DNA of 64,000 bases from positions 5,580,001 to 5,644,000 of the forward strand of contig NZ_CP080647.1 of the NCBI RefSeq assembly GCF_019599145.1, read 5' to 3'. This DNA comes from Streptomyces akebiae. GTDB taxonomy: Bacteria; Actinomycetota; Actinomycetes; Streptomycetales; Streptomycetaceae. The notes under the pieces are model-generated. The model saw only the letters and a program-made list of their open reading frames with translations. It was not told where the DNA came from and did not search any database. Below are positions 25,175 to 33,076 of this stretch, in pieces. Every line of letters starts with the position of its first letter. Position 1 is the first letter of the stretch. The translations under genes were made by a program, and so were the position numbers.

Positions 25175-26101
25175 TCACGCCGCCGTGACCTCCCCCGTCA
25201 CCGCCACCTGCCCCACCAGCTCCTCGTACGCCTGACGGTCGAACTCGCCCGCCACCGGCGTCAGCACGGTCGCGGCCGACAGGGCCACCGCGCGGGCCAG
25301 GCGGTCGGGCCAGGGGAGGCGGTCGACCAGGCCCGACAGGAGGCCCGCCACCGCAGAGTCGCCGGCCCCGGTCGGGTTGCCGCGCAGACGGCGGGGCGGG
25401 GTGGCACGCCAGTGGCCCTCGGGGGTGTGGGCGAGGAGACCGTCCGGGCCGAGGGAGGCGACGACCGCCTGCGCGCCGCGGCGGCGGGCGTCCCGGGTCG
25501 CGCGGGACGGCTCGTGGGAGCCGGTGAGTTCCGCCAGTTCGTCGGTGTTCGGCTTCACCATGTCGGGTCGGGCCGCCACCCCGCGACGCAACGGCTCGCC
25601 GCTGGTGTCCAGCAGGACCGGCACGGACAGCGTGCGGGCCGTACGGACCAGGCCCGCGTACGCGCCCACCGGTACCCCCGGCGGCAGACTGCCGCACAGG
25701 GCCACCACCGAGGCGGAGCGCAGCAGATCGGCGTACGCCTCCTGGAAGGCGGACCACTCGGCGGGCGTGACGAGCGGGCCCGGTTCGTTGAGCTGGGTCG
25801 TGTTCCCGCTCGCGTCGGCCACGGCGATCGTCCGGCGTGTCGCGCCCTCCACCGGCACCAGCGCGTCCACGACGCCCGGTGTGTGCGTGAGCCGGTCCTG
25901 CACGGCCCGGCCGGTCGCGCCGCCGACGAAACCGGTGACCGTCACCTCGTGGCCGAGGGCCGCGAGCACCCGGGCCACGTTCAGGCCCTTGCCGCCGGGC
26001 CGTTCGGTGACCTCGGTCACCCGGTGCGTGGCGTGGGTCCTGAGGTCCCGTACGCGGTAGGTGATGTCGAGAGCGGTGTTCAGTGTGACCGTGAGGATCA
26101 C
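25175..26101 (-). CDS. PfkB-family hexose-phosphate kinase (1-phosphofructokinase/tagatose-6-P kinase type)
   Basis: A 308-residue ribokinase-fold enzyme: MILTVTLNTALDITYRV at the start, the PfkB1 signature PGGKGLNVARVLAALGHEV, and the PfkB2/catalytic NPTGAGDSAVAGLLSG with the base Asp. Family members phosphorylate fructose-1-P or tagatose-6-P at the membrane-distal end of PTS or amino-sugar pathways. It lies directly downstream of nagA on the same strand (163-base gap), so a role in aminosugar or galactosamine breakdown is plausible but not shown. Confidence 0.86.
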   Translation of the reverse strand: MILTVTLNTALDITYRVRDLRTHATHRVTEVTERPGGKGLNVARVLAALGHEVTVTGFVGGATGRAVQDRLTHTPGVVDALVPVEGATRRTIAVADASGNTTQLNEPGPLVTPAEWSAFQEAYADLLRSASVVALCGSLPPGVPVGAYAGLVRTARTLSVPVLLDTSGEPLRRGVAARPDMVKPNTDELAELTGSHEPSRATRDARRRGAQAVVASLGPDGLLAHTPEGHWRATPPRRLRGNPTGAGDSAVAGLLSGLVDRLPWPDRLARAVALSAATVLTPVAGEFDRQAYEELVGQVAVTGEVTAA

Positions 26102-26263
26102 CTGGGCCTACCCCCTTGGTGCTCGTGAGCGCGCCTGCCGAGTATCAGAGTGCGCTCGCCCGGACGCGGTTGCGGAGGCTCGATCATGCCAAAAGTGCGG
26201 CGGTCGGCCCAGCCCCCCGGGACAACCGCCGCACTCTTCGCCCTCCGTCAACAACCAGACGAA

Positions 26264-27550
26264 TCAGCCCAGTTGAGGATCGACCACCCACTCGCCCCTG
26301 CGCAGTACCCCCTGGAGCTCGAAGTCCGCGTCGAGGAGGACGAGGTCGGCGTCCTTGCCGGGCTCCAGGGAGCCGACGCGGTCGTAGAGGCCGAGGAGTT
26401 TCGCCGGGTTGGCGGAGAGGGCGGCGACGGCGTCCTCGACGGGGAGGCGGTCCACGGTGACGGCCCGTTTGAAGGCGCGGTCCTGGGTGAGGGTCGAGCC
26501 CGCGATCGAGCCGCCCTCCACCAGACGGGCCACACCGTCCACGACCTCGACCGCCAGCGGGCCGAGCGTGTAGAGGCCGTCGCCGAAGCCGGCCGCGTCC
26601 ATGGCGTCGGTGATGAACGCGACCCGCTCGGCGCCCGCGTGACGGAACGCCAGCTGGAGGGCGGCGGGGTGGAGATGGGTGCCGTCGTTGATCAGCTCGA
26701 CGGTGATCCGCTCGTCCTCCAGGAGCGCGGCGATCGGGCCGGGCTCGCGGTGGCCGAGCGGCGGCATCGCGTTGAAGAGGTGGGTGGCCACGGTCGCGCC
26801 CGCGTCGATGGCCTGAACCGTCTGCTCGTACGTCGCGTCCGTGTGTCCGATCGCCGCGATGACGCCGTGTTCGGCGAGGAGGCGCACGGAGTCGAGGCCG
26901 CCGGGGAGTTCGGTGGCGAGGGTGACCATGGCGGCCCGGCCGCGCGCCGCGTCGATCAGCTTGCGGACCTCCGCCGGGTCGGGGTCGCGGAGCAGTTCCT
27001 CCGAGTGGGCGCCCTTGCGGCAGGGGGAGATGAAGGGGCCCTCGAAGTGGATGCCGGCGATGTCGCCCTGTTCGGCGAGTTCGGAGAGCAGGCCGGCGCG
27101 GTGGGCGAGTCCGTCCATGTCGTCGGTGACCGTGGAGGCGACGAGGGTGGTGGTGCCGTGGAGGCGGTGGGTGCGGATGCCTGTCAGTACGTCGTCGACG
27201 GTGCCGGAGGTGAAGGAGGCTCCGCCGCCACCGTGGTTGTGGAGGTCGATGAAGCCGGGGACCAGCCAGTGGCCGCGGACGTCGATGGTGTGGGCGTTCT
27301 CGGGGGCGCTTTCGGTGATCTTGGTGCCGTCGATGGTGAGACGGGCGTTTTTCACGGTGCCGGTGGGGAGGACGACGTTGGCGCCTTCGAGGACGTACGG
27401 CTGCGATGGGTTCGGCGACCGCGGGTGTGTGGGGGCTGGTCGCGCGGTTCCCCGCGCCCCTGAAGGGGTGCTGTCGGAACCGGCGTCAGGACGCGCGGCC
27501 CCTGACGGGGCGCTCCTGTCGGACCCGGTGCCGGAAAGTGTGGGGGCCAT
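26264..27550 (-). CDS. nagA: N-acetylglucosamine-6-phosphate deacetylase
   Basis: A 428-residue amidohydrolase that converts GlcNAc-6-P to GlcN-6-P and acetate. Visible metal and substrate motifs are FIDLHNHGGGGASF, GIHFEGPFIS, AAIGHTDATYEQ, THLFNAMPPLGHR and VAFITDAMDAAG. The ATG at 27550-27548 shares one base with the nagK stop (TGATG), so the genes are coupled. The first ~50 residues (MAPTLSGTGSDRSAPSG... TPSGARGTARPAPTHPR) are not conserved; they are encoded by a dispersed intergenic repeat. The deacetylase fold begins at YVLEGANVVLPTGTV. Control should be by DasR through the sites upstream of nagK. Confidence 0.93.
   Translation of the reverse strand: MAPTLSGTGSDRSAPSGAARPDAGSDSTPSGARGTARPAPTHPRSPNPSQPYVLEGANVVLPTGTVKNARLTIDGTKITESAPENAHTIDVRGHWLVPGFIDLHNHGGGGASFTSGTVDDVLTGIRTHRLHGTTTLVASTVTDDMDGLAHRAGLLSELAEQGDIAGIHFEGPFISPCRKGAHSEELLRDPDPAEVRKLIDAARGRAAMVTLATELPGGLDSVRLLAEHGVIAAIGHTDATYEQTVQAIDAGATVATHLFNAMPPLGHREPGPIAALLEDERITVELINDGTHLHPAALQLAFRHAGAERVAFITDAMDAAGFGDGLYTLGPLAVEVVDGVARLVEGGSIAGSTLTQDRAFKRAVTVDRLPVEDAVAALSANPAKLLGLYDRVGSLEPGKDADLVLLDADFELQGVLRRGEWVVDPQLG
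27428..27472. repeat. Dispersed intergenic repeat, copy B, inside the nagA reading frame
   Basis: GTGGGGGCTGGTCGCGCGG followed by TTCCCCGCGCCCCTGAAGGG has the same sequence as the intergenic copies. Here it is translated on the minus strand as part of the nagA N-terminal extension (SGARGTARPAPTH). Confidence 0.8.
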
Positions 27551-28545
27551 CAGGTGGTTACCTCCGAAGGGGCCGTGGGGTCCGTGGGGTGTGTGGGGGC
27601 GAGGAGGTCCCAGGCCATCAGGCCGGCACCGAGGCTGCCCGCGGTGTCGCCCAGGGCGGCGGGGACGATGGTGGGGACCTTCTGGAAGGTCACCCGGTGT
27701 TCCACGGCGGTGCGCAGAGGGGCGAACAGGGTGTCACCGGCCTCCGCCAGGCCGCCGCCGATGATGAGGGTGCGGGGGTCGAGGAGGGTGAGGGCGGTGA
27801 CGAGGCCGTCGGCGAGGGCGTCGACGGCGTGCTGCCAGACGGCGCTCGCGCGCGGGTCGCCCGACTCGACGGCCTTGGCGCAGTCCGCCGCGTCGGCCTC
27901 GGGTTCCCCGCAGGCCTCCGCCCAGGCCTGGCTGACGGCCGCCGCCGAGGCGTACCGCTCCAGACAGCCGTACTGCCCGCAGGGGCACGGGATGCCGCCG
28001 GGGCGTACGACGATGTGGCCGATCTCGCCCGCGAAGCCGTGGGCGCCCGCCTCCACCCGGCCGTCGACGCCTATCGCACCGGCGATGCCGGTGCCCAGCG
28101 CCACGAAGAGATAGCGGTCGGCTCCCCGGCCCGCGCCCACGCGCCCCTCCGCGAGCCCTCCGGTGCGCACGTCGTGGCCGAGGGCGACCGGGATGCCGCC
28201 GAGGCGCTCGGCGAGGAGCGCGCGCAGCGGGACGTCACGCCAGCCGAGGTTGGCGGCGTAGACGGCTGTGCCCCGCTCGGAGTCGACGATGCCGGGCACG
28301 GCGACCCCGGCGGCGACCGCGGGTTCGCCGAAGTGCCGCACGCCGTACGCGCGCAGCTCGGCGGCGAAGTCGAGGATCGACGCGACGACGGCCTCCGGCC
28401 CGCGCTCGCGACCGGTCGCCAGGCGCGCCTGGTGCAGCAGGACGGGGGCGCCGGGGGGTGCTTCCCCGGCGGGCGCGGTGCCGGCCCCGACCAGTGCGGC
28501 CTTCATCCCGGTGCCGCCCACATCGAGGGCGATGACATGTCTCAC
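27550..28545 (-). CDS. nagK: ROK-family N-acetylglucosamine/glucose kinase
   Basis: A 331-residue sugar kinase. The phosphate-binding MRHVIALDVGGTGMKAALVG, the catalytic region ALGHDVRTGGLAEGRVGAGR and the ROK zinc motif CPCGQYGCLERYAS are all intact. It phosphorylates GlcNAc (or glucose) with ATP, feeding NagA. It starts at GTG 28545; the upstream ribosome site is weak (GAAGGG at distance). It is first in a nagK-nagA pair known as a DasR-regulated unit in S. coelicolor (SCO4285-4284), and three DasR-type sites lie within 85 bases. Confidence 0.9.
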   Translation of the reverse strand: MRHVIALDVGGTGMKAALVGAGTAPAGEAPPGAPVLLHQARLATGRERGPEAVVASILDFAAELRAYGVRHFGEPAVAAGVAVPGIVDSERGTAVYAANLGWRDVPLRALLAERLGGIPVALGHDVRTGGLAEGRVGAGRGADRYLFVALGTGIAGAIGVDGRVEAGAHGFAGEIGHIVVRPGGIPCPCGQYGCLERYASAAAVSQAWAEACGEPEADAADCAKAVESGDPRASAVWQHAVDALADGLVTALTLLDPRTLIIGGGLAEAGDTLFAPLRTAVEHRVTFQKVPTIVPAALGDTAGSLGAGLMAWDLLAPTHPTDPTAPSEVTT

Positions 28546-28573
28546 GGAGGACAGTGTGGCCCTTCTACCCGCG

Positions 28574-28628
28574 AGAGGTCTAGTCCACTTACATGGTCTA
28601 GACCTCATGGGAGAGTGTGGTGTAGACC
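28574..28628. promoter_or_regulatory. Three DasR-type operators (dre) between nagK and the sugar-binding lipoprotein
   Basis: Compared with the dre core TGGTCTAGACC: AGAGGTCTAGTCCACT (28574-28589), CATGGTCTAGACCTCA (28592-28607, perfect core) and TGGTGTAGACC (28618-28628, one mismatch). DasR represses nag genes until GlcN-6-P accumulates. Three sites in 55 bases could serve both divergent genes. Confidence 0.88.
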
Positions 28629-28707
28629 TTATGGAGAGTTCGAGAAGTTGAGTGATCAACGGCCTTGGGCGCGGAGCCGGTGATCCAGGCTGTTCCACGC
28701 GGGGCAT

Positions 28708-30045
28708 GTGCGATGGGTTGGGGCAGGACGAGTGCGACAGCGACAGCGGCGGACGAAGACGGGCGTCAGGAACAGCGGGAACAGCAGGAACAGTGGGATG
28801 GCGGCACTGTCCGCGCTGGGGCTGATGGCGACGCTCGCGGGCTGCGGTGCCTCGGCGGCCGACGGCCCCGGCGTCACCCTGACGCTGGTCGCCGCCGACT
28901 ACGGCGACTCCAAGGCCAACAGCTCCCGGAAGTACTGGGACGCGGTCGTGAAGGCGTACGAGAAGAGGACCCCGGGCGTCACGGTCGATGTCACCGTCCA
29001 CTCCTGGAACGACGTCGACCGCGAGATCAGGGAGATGGTCGCCGCCGGCGAGGCGCCCGACATGGCGCAGGCGGGTACCTACGCGGACTACGCCTCCGCC
29101 GACCGGCTCTACGAGGTGGACGACCTGCTCTCCATCCCCGTCCAGGCCGGTTTCCTCCCCCAGCTCGCCAACGCGGGCAAGGTGCGGCGCGTCGCCTACG
29201 GGATGCCGTTCGCCGCGTCCACCCGCGTCCTCTTCTACAACAAGAAGCTCTTCGCCGAGGCGGGCCTCGACGACGCCCCGCGCAGCTGGAGCGAGCTGGC
29301 GGCCGACGCGGCGGCCCTCGACCAGGCCGGGGTCCGGACCGCGTACGCGCTGCCGCTCGGGCCCGAGGAGGCCCAGGCCGAGACCATGCAGTGGCTGCTC
29401 AGCGGCGGGGCCGGCTACACCGACAACGTCGGCACCTACCGGATCGACTCCGACGAGAACGTCCGGACCTTCACCTGGCTCAAGGACAAGCTGGTCGACA
29501 AGGGGCTCACGGGGCCCACCGCGCCGGCGGAGCTCAACCGGGCCGACGCGTTCGCGGCGTTCGCGCGCGGGGAGGTGGGCATGCTCAACGGGCATCCCAC
29601 CCTGATGCGGATGGCCGCCGCCGAGGGAGTCGACTACGGGACGGCGCCCATGCCGGGGTACGACGGGCGACGCCACGCCACGATGGGCGTTGCCGACTGG
29701 ATGATGGCCTTCAAACAGAACGGGCACGGGGAGGAGATCGGTGACTTCCTCGACTTCGTCTACAGCGACGAGAACGTGCTCGACTTCTCCCGGGAGTACG
29801 ACCTGCTGCCGGTGACCGCGTCCGCGTCCGAGGAGATGGCGGCGGACCCGGACGACGTGGACCTCCACCCCTTCCTCGACGCGCTTCCCGACGCCGCGTT
29901 GCCGCCCGTGGGCAAGACGTCCTGGGCGGATGTCAGCGCGGCGGTCAAGAAGCAGATCGGGCGGGCGGTGCGGCCGGGGGCGAAGCCCGGGGTCGTGCTG
30001 GAGCAGCTGCAGCAGACGGCGAGTGCGGCGGATCGCGAGGATTAG
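28708..30045 (+). CDS. Orphan ABC-transporter sugar-binding lipoprotein
   Basis: A 445-residue family-1 solute-binding protein with a basic N-terminus (VRQRQRRTKTG), lipobox LAGC (Cys about 46), then LTLVAADYGDSKANSSRKYW, FYNKKLFAEAGLDDAPRSW and FARGEVGMLNGHPTLMRMAA. It should bind an oligosaccharide outside the membrane. No permease or ATPase genes are adjacent, so it must share a transporter with another operon (MsiK-type ATPase sharing is known in Streptomyces). The shared dre sites suggest an amino-sugar ligand. Start uncertain: GTG 28708 is listed; GTG 28732 also gives a full signal peptide. Confidence 0.87.
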   Translation: MRWVGAGRVRQRQRRTKTGVRNSGNSRNSGMAALSALGLMATLAGCGASAADGPGVTLTLVAADYGDSKANSSRKYWDAVVKAYEKRTPGVTVDVTVHSWNDVDREIREMVAAGEAPDMAQAGTYADYASADRLYEVDDLLSIPVQAGFLPQLANAGKVRRVAYGMPFAASTRVLFYNKKLFAEAGLDDAPRSWSELAADAAALDQAGVRTAYALPLGPEEAQAETMQWLLSGGAGYTDNVGTYRIDSDENVRTFTWLKDKLVDKGLTGPTAPAELNRADAFAAFARGEVGMLNGHPTLMRMAAAEGVDYGTAPMPGYDGRRHATMGVADWMMAFKQNGHGEEIGDFLDFVYSDENVLDFSREYDLLPVTASASEEMAADPDDVDLHPFLDALPDAALPPVGKTSWADVSAAVKKQIGRAVRPGAKPGVVLEQLQQTASAADRED

Positions 30046-30069
30046 GGCGCCTCGGGGATGGGGGTGCGT

Positions 30070-30135
30070 GGTTCGCCGGCGGGTGCGGGTCCGGTGGGGC
30101 TTCTCGCGCAGTTCCCCGCGCCCCCGAAAAAGCAG
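30070..30135. repeat. Dispersed intergenic repeat, copy C
   Basis: It contains GGTCCGGTGGGGCTTCTCGC then GCAGTTCCCCGCGCCCCCG, the family core, immediately before the hairpin at 30136. Confidence 0.75.
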
Positions 30136-30173
30136 CTGCCGTGCGCCCCGTGCTTCTCAGGGGCGCACGGCAG
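30136..30173. terminator. Terminator of the sugar-binding protein gene
   Basis: There are 14-base perfect arms CTGCCGTGCGCCCC (30136-30149) and GGGGCGCACGGCAG (30160-30173) with a 10-base loop, forming the second half of repeat copy C. Confidence 0.82.
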
Positions 30174-30211
30174 TCAGGCGCCCTGTCACACCCGTCCGCT
30201 ACGGTCGTCCC

Positions 30212-30439
30212 ATGGACGCGCTCGAACCCCGTGAACAGGCCATCCTCGCCGTGGAGCGGCAGGGGTGGGCGGGGCCGGGGGCCAAGGAGCGGGCCATAAG
30301 AGAGCGGCTCGGGATCGCACCCGTGCGGTACTACCAGCTGCTCAACGCCCTGCTCGACGACCCGCGCGCCCTCGCCCACGACCCGGTCACGGTCAACCGG
30401 CTGCGAAGGGTGAGAGAGGCCCGCCGGGAGGAGAGATGA
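30212..30439 (+). CDS. DUF3263 small helix-turn-helix protein
   Basis: A 75-residue protein, MDALEPREQAILAVERQGWA then AIRERLGIAPVRYYQLLNAL and VNRLRRVREARREER. The middle reads as a helix-turn-helix, the pattern of DUF3263. Its stop overlaps the otsB start (ATGA at 30436-30439), so the two are translated together. A regulatory role over trehalose genes is possible but only inferred. Confidence 0.85.
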   Translation: MDALEPREQAILAVERQGWAGPGAKERAIRERLGIAPVRYYQLLNALLDDPRALAHDPVTVNRLRRVREARREER

Positions 30440-31317
30440 CGGATAGGGTCGACGCCATGGGCAGCCACAAGGACGCAGAGAACCACCAGGCCACCTTGCC
30501 GACACCCGTGACCTCCGCCGGGCGGGCCGCGCTGGACGCGATCCTCGAACGACCCGGCCGCACGGTGATCGCCCTCGACTTCGACGGCACCCTCGCCCCC
30601 ATCGTCCCCGACCCCGAACAGGCCCGCGCCCACCCCGACGCGGTCGCCGCCCTCGCCGCGCTCGCCCCCAAGGTCGCCTCCGTCGCCGTGGTGACCGGCC
30701 GCCCCGCCTCCGTCGCCGTCCGCCACGGCGGCTTCGCCGGCGTCCCCGGCCTGGAACACCTCGTGGTCCTCGGCCACTACGGCGCCGAACGCTGGGACGC
30801 CGTCACCGGCACCGTCAGCGCCCCCGCCCCGCACCCCGGTGTCGCCGCGGTCCGCGCGGAGCTCCCCGGCCTGCTGGACCGTGTCGGTGCCCGGCAGGGC
30901 ACCTGGATCGAGGAGAAGGGCCGCGCGGTCGCCGTCCACACCCGCCGCGCCACCGACCCCCAGGCCGCCTTCGAAGCCCTGCGCGCCCCGCTGGCCGACC
31001 TCGCCGACCGCCACGGCCTCATCGTCGAACCCGGCCGCCTGGTCCTCGAACTCCGGCCCCCGGGCATGGACAAGGGCGTCGCCCTCCGCGATCACCTCGC
31101 GGAGACCGCCGCCGAGTCCGTCCTCTACGCCGGGGACGACCTCGGCGACCTCCCCGCCTTCGCCACCATCGAGAAACTCCGCACCGAGGGCACCCCGGGC
31201 CTGCTGGTGTGCAGCGGCAGCACGGAGGTCACGGAGCTGTCGGAGCGGGCGGACCTGGTCGTCGACGGCCCGGCGGGGGTCGTAGGCCTGCTGGCGGCGA
31301 TCGCCGAGCGCGTATAG
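30436..31317 (+). CDS. otsB: Trehalose-6-phosphate phosphatase
   Basis: A 293-residue HAD phosphatase that makes trehalose from trehalose-6-P. Motif I is IALDFDGTLAPIVPDPEQA (nucleophile and acid Asp), motif II VVTGRPAS, and the late acidic motif LYAGDDLGDLPAF. ATG 30436 overlaps the DUF3263 stop; ATG 30457 (MGSHKDAENH) is an alternative. It is convergent with otsA, with a dispersed repeat between them, an unusual split of the two pathway genes. Confidence 0.92.
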   Translation: MTDRVDAMGSHKDAENHQATLPTPVTSAGRAALDAILERPGRTVIALDFDGTLAPIVPDPEQARAHPDAVAALAALAPKVASVAVVTGRPASVAVRHGGFAGVPGLEHLVVLGHYGAERWDAVTGTVSAPAPHPGVAAVRAELPGLLDRVGARQGTWIEEKGRAVAVHTRRATDPQAAFEALRAPLADLADRHGLIVEPGRLVLELRPPGMDKGVALRDHLAETAAESVLYAGDDLGDLPAFATIEKLRTEGTPGLLVCSGSTEVTELSERADLVVDGPAGVVGLLAAIAERV

Positions 31318-31319
31318 GC

Positions 31320-31437
31320 AGGGGGCGCCCGGCTCTTTCAGGGGCGAGGGGGCGCCCCAGCTCTTTCAGGGGCGCGGGGAACCGCGCGAGCAACCACGAC
31401 GGGCCTGCACTCGCCAACGAACCCGAACCCCCGAGCT
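31320..31437. repeat. Dispersed intergenic repeat, copy D, between convergent otsB and otsA
   Basis: Two CTCTTTCAGGGGCG(A/C)GGGG units are followed by AACCGCGCGAGCAACCACGA. It is the reverse-orientation form of the family. It occupies the whole 121-base space between the stops and probably terminates both genes. Confidence 0.72.
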
Positions 31438-31438
31438 A

Positions 31439-32848
31439 CTAGGCGCCCTCCAACGCCCTCAACTGGTCCAGGAACCACTGCGTGGGCGGCAGCGCCGTGG
31501 CCGCCCCGGCAAGCCGCTTCGTCCGTTCCGCCCGCTCGGCCGGCGGCAGGGACAGCGCCTCGTGCAGGGCGGCAGCCGTAGCGACCACGTCGTACGGGTT
31601 CACCACCATCGAGTCGTCCCCCAGCTCCTCGTACGCCCCGGCCTCCCGCGACAGCACGAGCGCGCACCCCTCGTCGGAGACGACCGGCACCTCCTTGGCG
31701 ACGAGGTTCATGCCGTCCCGGATGGGGTTCACCAGGGCCACGTCGGCGAGCCGGTACGCCGCCAGGGAACGGGCGAAGTCGTCCTTGAGGTGGAGGACGA
31801 CCGGCGTCCAATCCGGCGTGCCGTACCGTTCGTTGATGTCGTCCGCGACCCGCTGGACCTCGGCCATGTAGTCCCGGTACACCGCGAGGTCCTGCCGCGA
31901 CGGGTAGGCGAGGGCGAGGTGGACGACGCGCTCGCGCCAGGTCGGGCGGTCGTCGAGGAGCTGCCGGTAGGCGTGCAGGCCGCGCACGATGTTCTTGGAG
32001 AGTTCCGTGCGGTCGACGCGGACGACGGCGCGGCGCGGGGTGCCGTCGGGAGCCGTACCGATCTGCTCCCGCAGCGCGGCCATGCGGTCGTCGACGTCCG
32101 CCTCGTGGGCGCGGGCCCGCAGGAAGTCCGCGTCGGCGCCCAGGCCGTGCACGCCGATCCGGGTGCCGGAGAGGGCGTCGGGGCCGAGGACGGCGCGAGC
32201 GCACTCGCTGAACGCGTCCGCCCACCGCCGGGTGAGGAACGCGGCGCGGTCGGCGCCGAGGATGCCGTCGAGCACCTGGGCGGCGACGTCGTCGGGCAGC
32301 AGCCGGAAGTAGTCGACGGGTGCCCACGGGGTGTGGGAGAAGTGCCCGATCCGCAGGTCGGGGCGGAGGTCGCGGAGCATCCGGGGGACCAGGGTCAGGT
32401 GGTAGTCCTGGACGAGTACGGACGCGCCGTCCGCCGCCTCCTGGGCGAGCGCCTCGGCGAAGGCCCGGTTGTACGTCTCGTACGACGCCCACTGGCGCCG
32501 GAACTCCGCGTCGAAGGACGGTTCCAGCGGGGTCTGGTAGAGCATGTGGTGCACGAACCACAGCGTGGAGTTGGCGACGCCGTTGTACGCGGCGTGGTGC
32601 ACGTCGGCGGGGATGTCGAGCATGCGGACCCCGGGCTCGCCGACACCGCGGCGTACGGCCTCGCGGTCGCCGTCGCCGAGGGCGGAGCACACCCAGACGG
32701 CGCCCGCCTCCGAGTCGATCGCGGAGAGCCCCGAGACGAGGCCGCCACCGCCACGCTTCGCTGTGAGGGCGCCGGATTCGTCCTCGGTGTACGTGATGGG
32801 GCCCCGGTTGGAGGCGACGAGGATCCGCGCGCTGTGCGTCGATGCCAT
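31439..32848 (-). CDS. otsA: Trehalose-6-phosphate synthase
   Basis: A GT20 glycosyltransferase (469 residues from ATG 32848; GTG 32857 is possible) joining NDP-glucose and glucose-6-P. Visible motifs are ILVASNRGPITY, WFVHHMLYQTPLEPSFDAEF, VLVQDYHLTLVPRMLR, HFSHTPWAPVDYFRLLP and VNPIRDGMNLVAKEVPVVSD. Together with otsB it forms the cell's de novo trehalose route, used in spores and osmotic stress. The promoter lies in the region that also carries the cruciform repeat E. Confidence 0.93.
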   Translation of the reverse strand: MASTHSARILVASNRGPITYTEDESGALTAKRGGGGLVSGLSAIDSEAGAVWVCSALGDGDREAVRRGVGEPGVRMLDIPADVHHAAYNGVANSTLWFVHHMLYQTPLEPSFDAEFRRQWASYETYNRAFAEALAQEAADGASVLVQDYHLTLVPRMLRDLRPDLRIGHFSHTPWAPVDYFRLLPDDVAAQVLDGILGADRAAFLTRRWADAFSECARAVLGPDALSGTRIGVHGLGADADFLRARAHEADVDDRMAALREQIGTAPDGTPRRAVVRVDRTELSKNIVRGLHAYRQLLDDRPTWRERVVHLALAYPSRQDLAVYRDYMAEVQRVADDINERYGTPDWTPVVLHLKDDFARSLAAYRLADVALVNPIRDGMNLVAKEVPVVSDEGCALVLSREAGAYEELGDDSMVVNPYDVVATAAALHEALSLPPAERAERTKRLAGAATALPPTQWFLDQLRALEGA

Positions 32849-32914
32849 ACGGCTCAACCTAGCCCTTGGGTTCGCCGGTCAAACGTACGGTTCGGCCGAG
32901 TACCGGGTGACTGG

Positions 32915-33073
32915 TGGGGTGGGGGGTGCCTGTTCGGTGGTCGGGTGCGGGTGAGTGGGGGCTTGTCGCGCAGTTCCCCGCGCCCCTGAAAAGCAGGGGC
33001 TGCGCCCCGAGCTTTTCAGGGGCGCGAGAAGCCCCACTCACCCGCACCCGCCGACGAAAGAGGCACCCCCACC
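32915..33073. repeat. Full-length dispersed repeat, copy E, near-perfect cruciform
   Basis: The left half (GGGGGTGCC..., GGGTGCGGGTGAGTGGGG, CTTGTCGCGC) is complemented by the right half (GCGCGAGAAGCCCC, ACTCACCCGCACCC, GGCACCCCC), with inner arms CCCCTGAAAAGC/GCTTTTCAGGGG. The whole space between the otsA promoter region and the gpgS stop (33077) is this repeat. Confidence 0.85.
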
Positions 33074-33076
33074 TCC

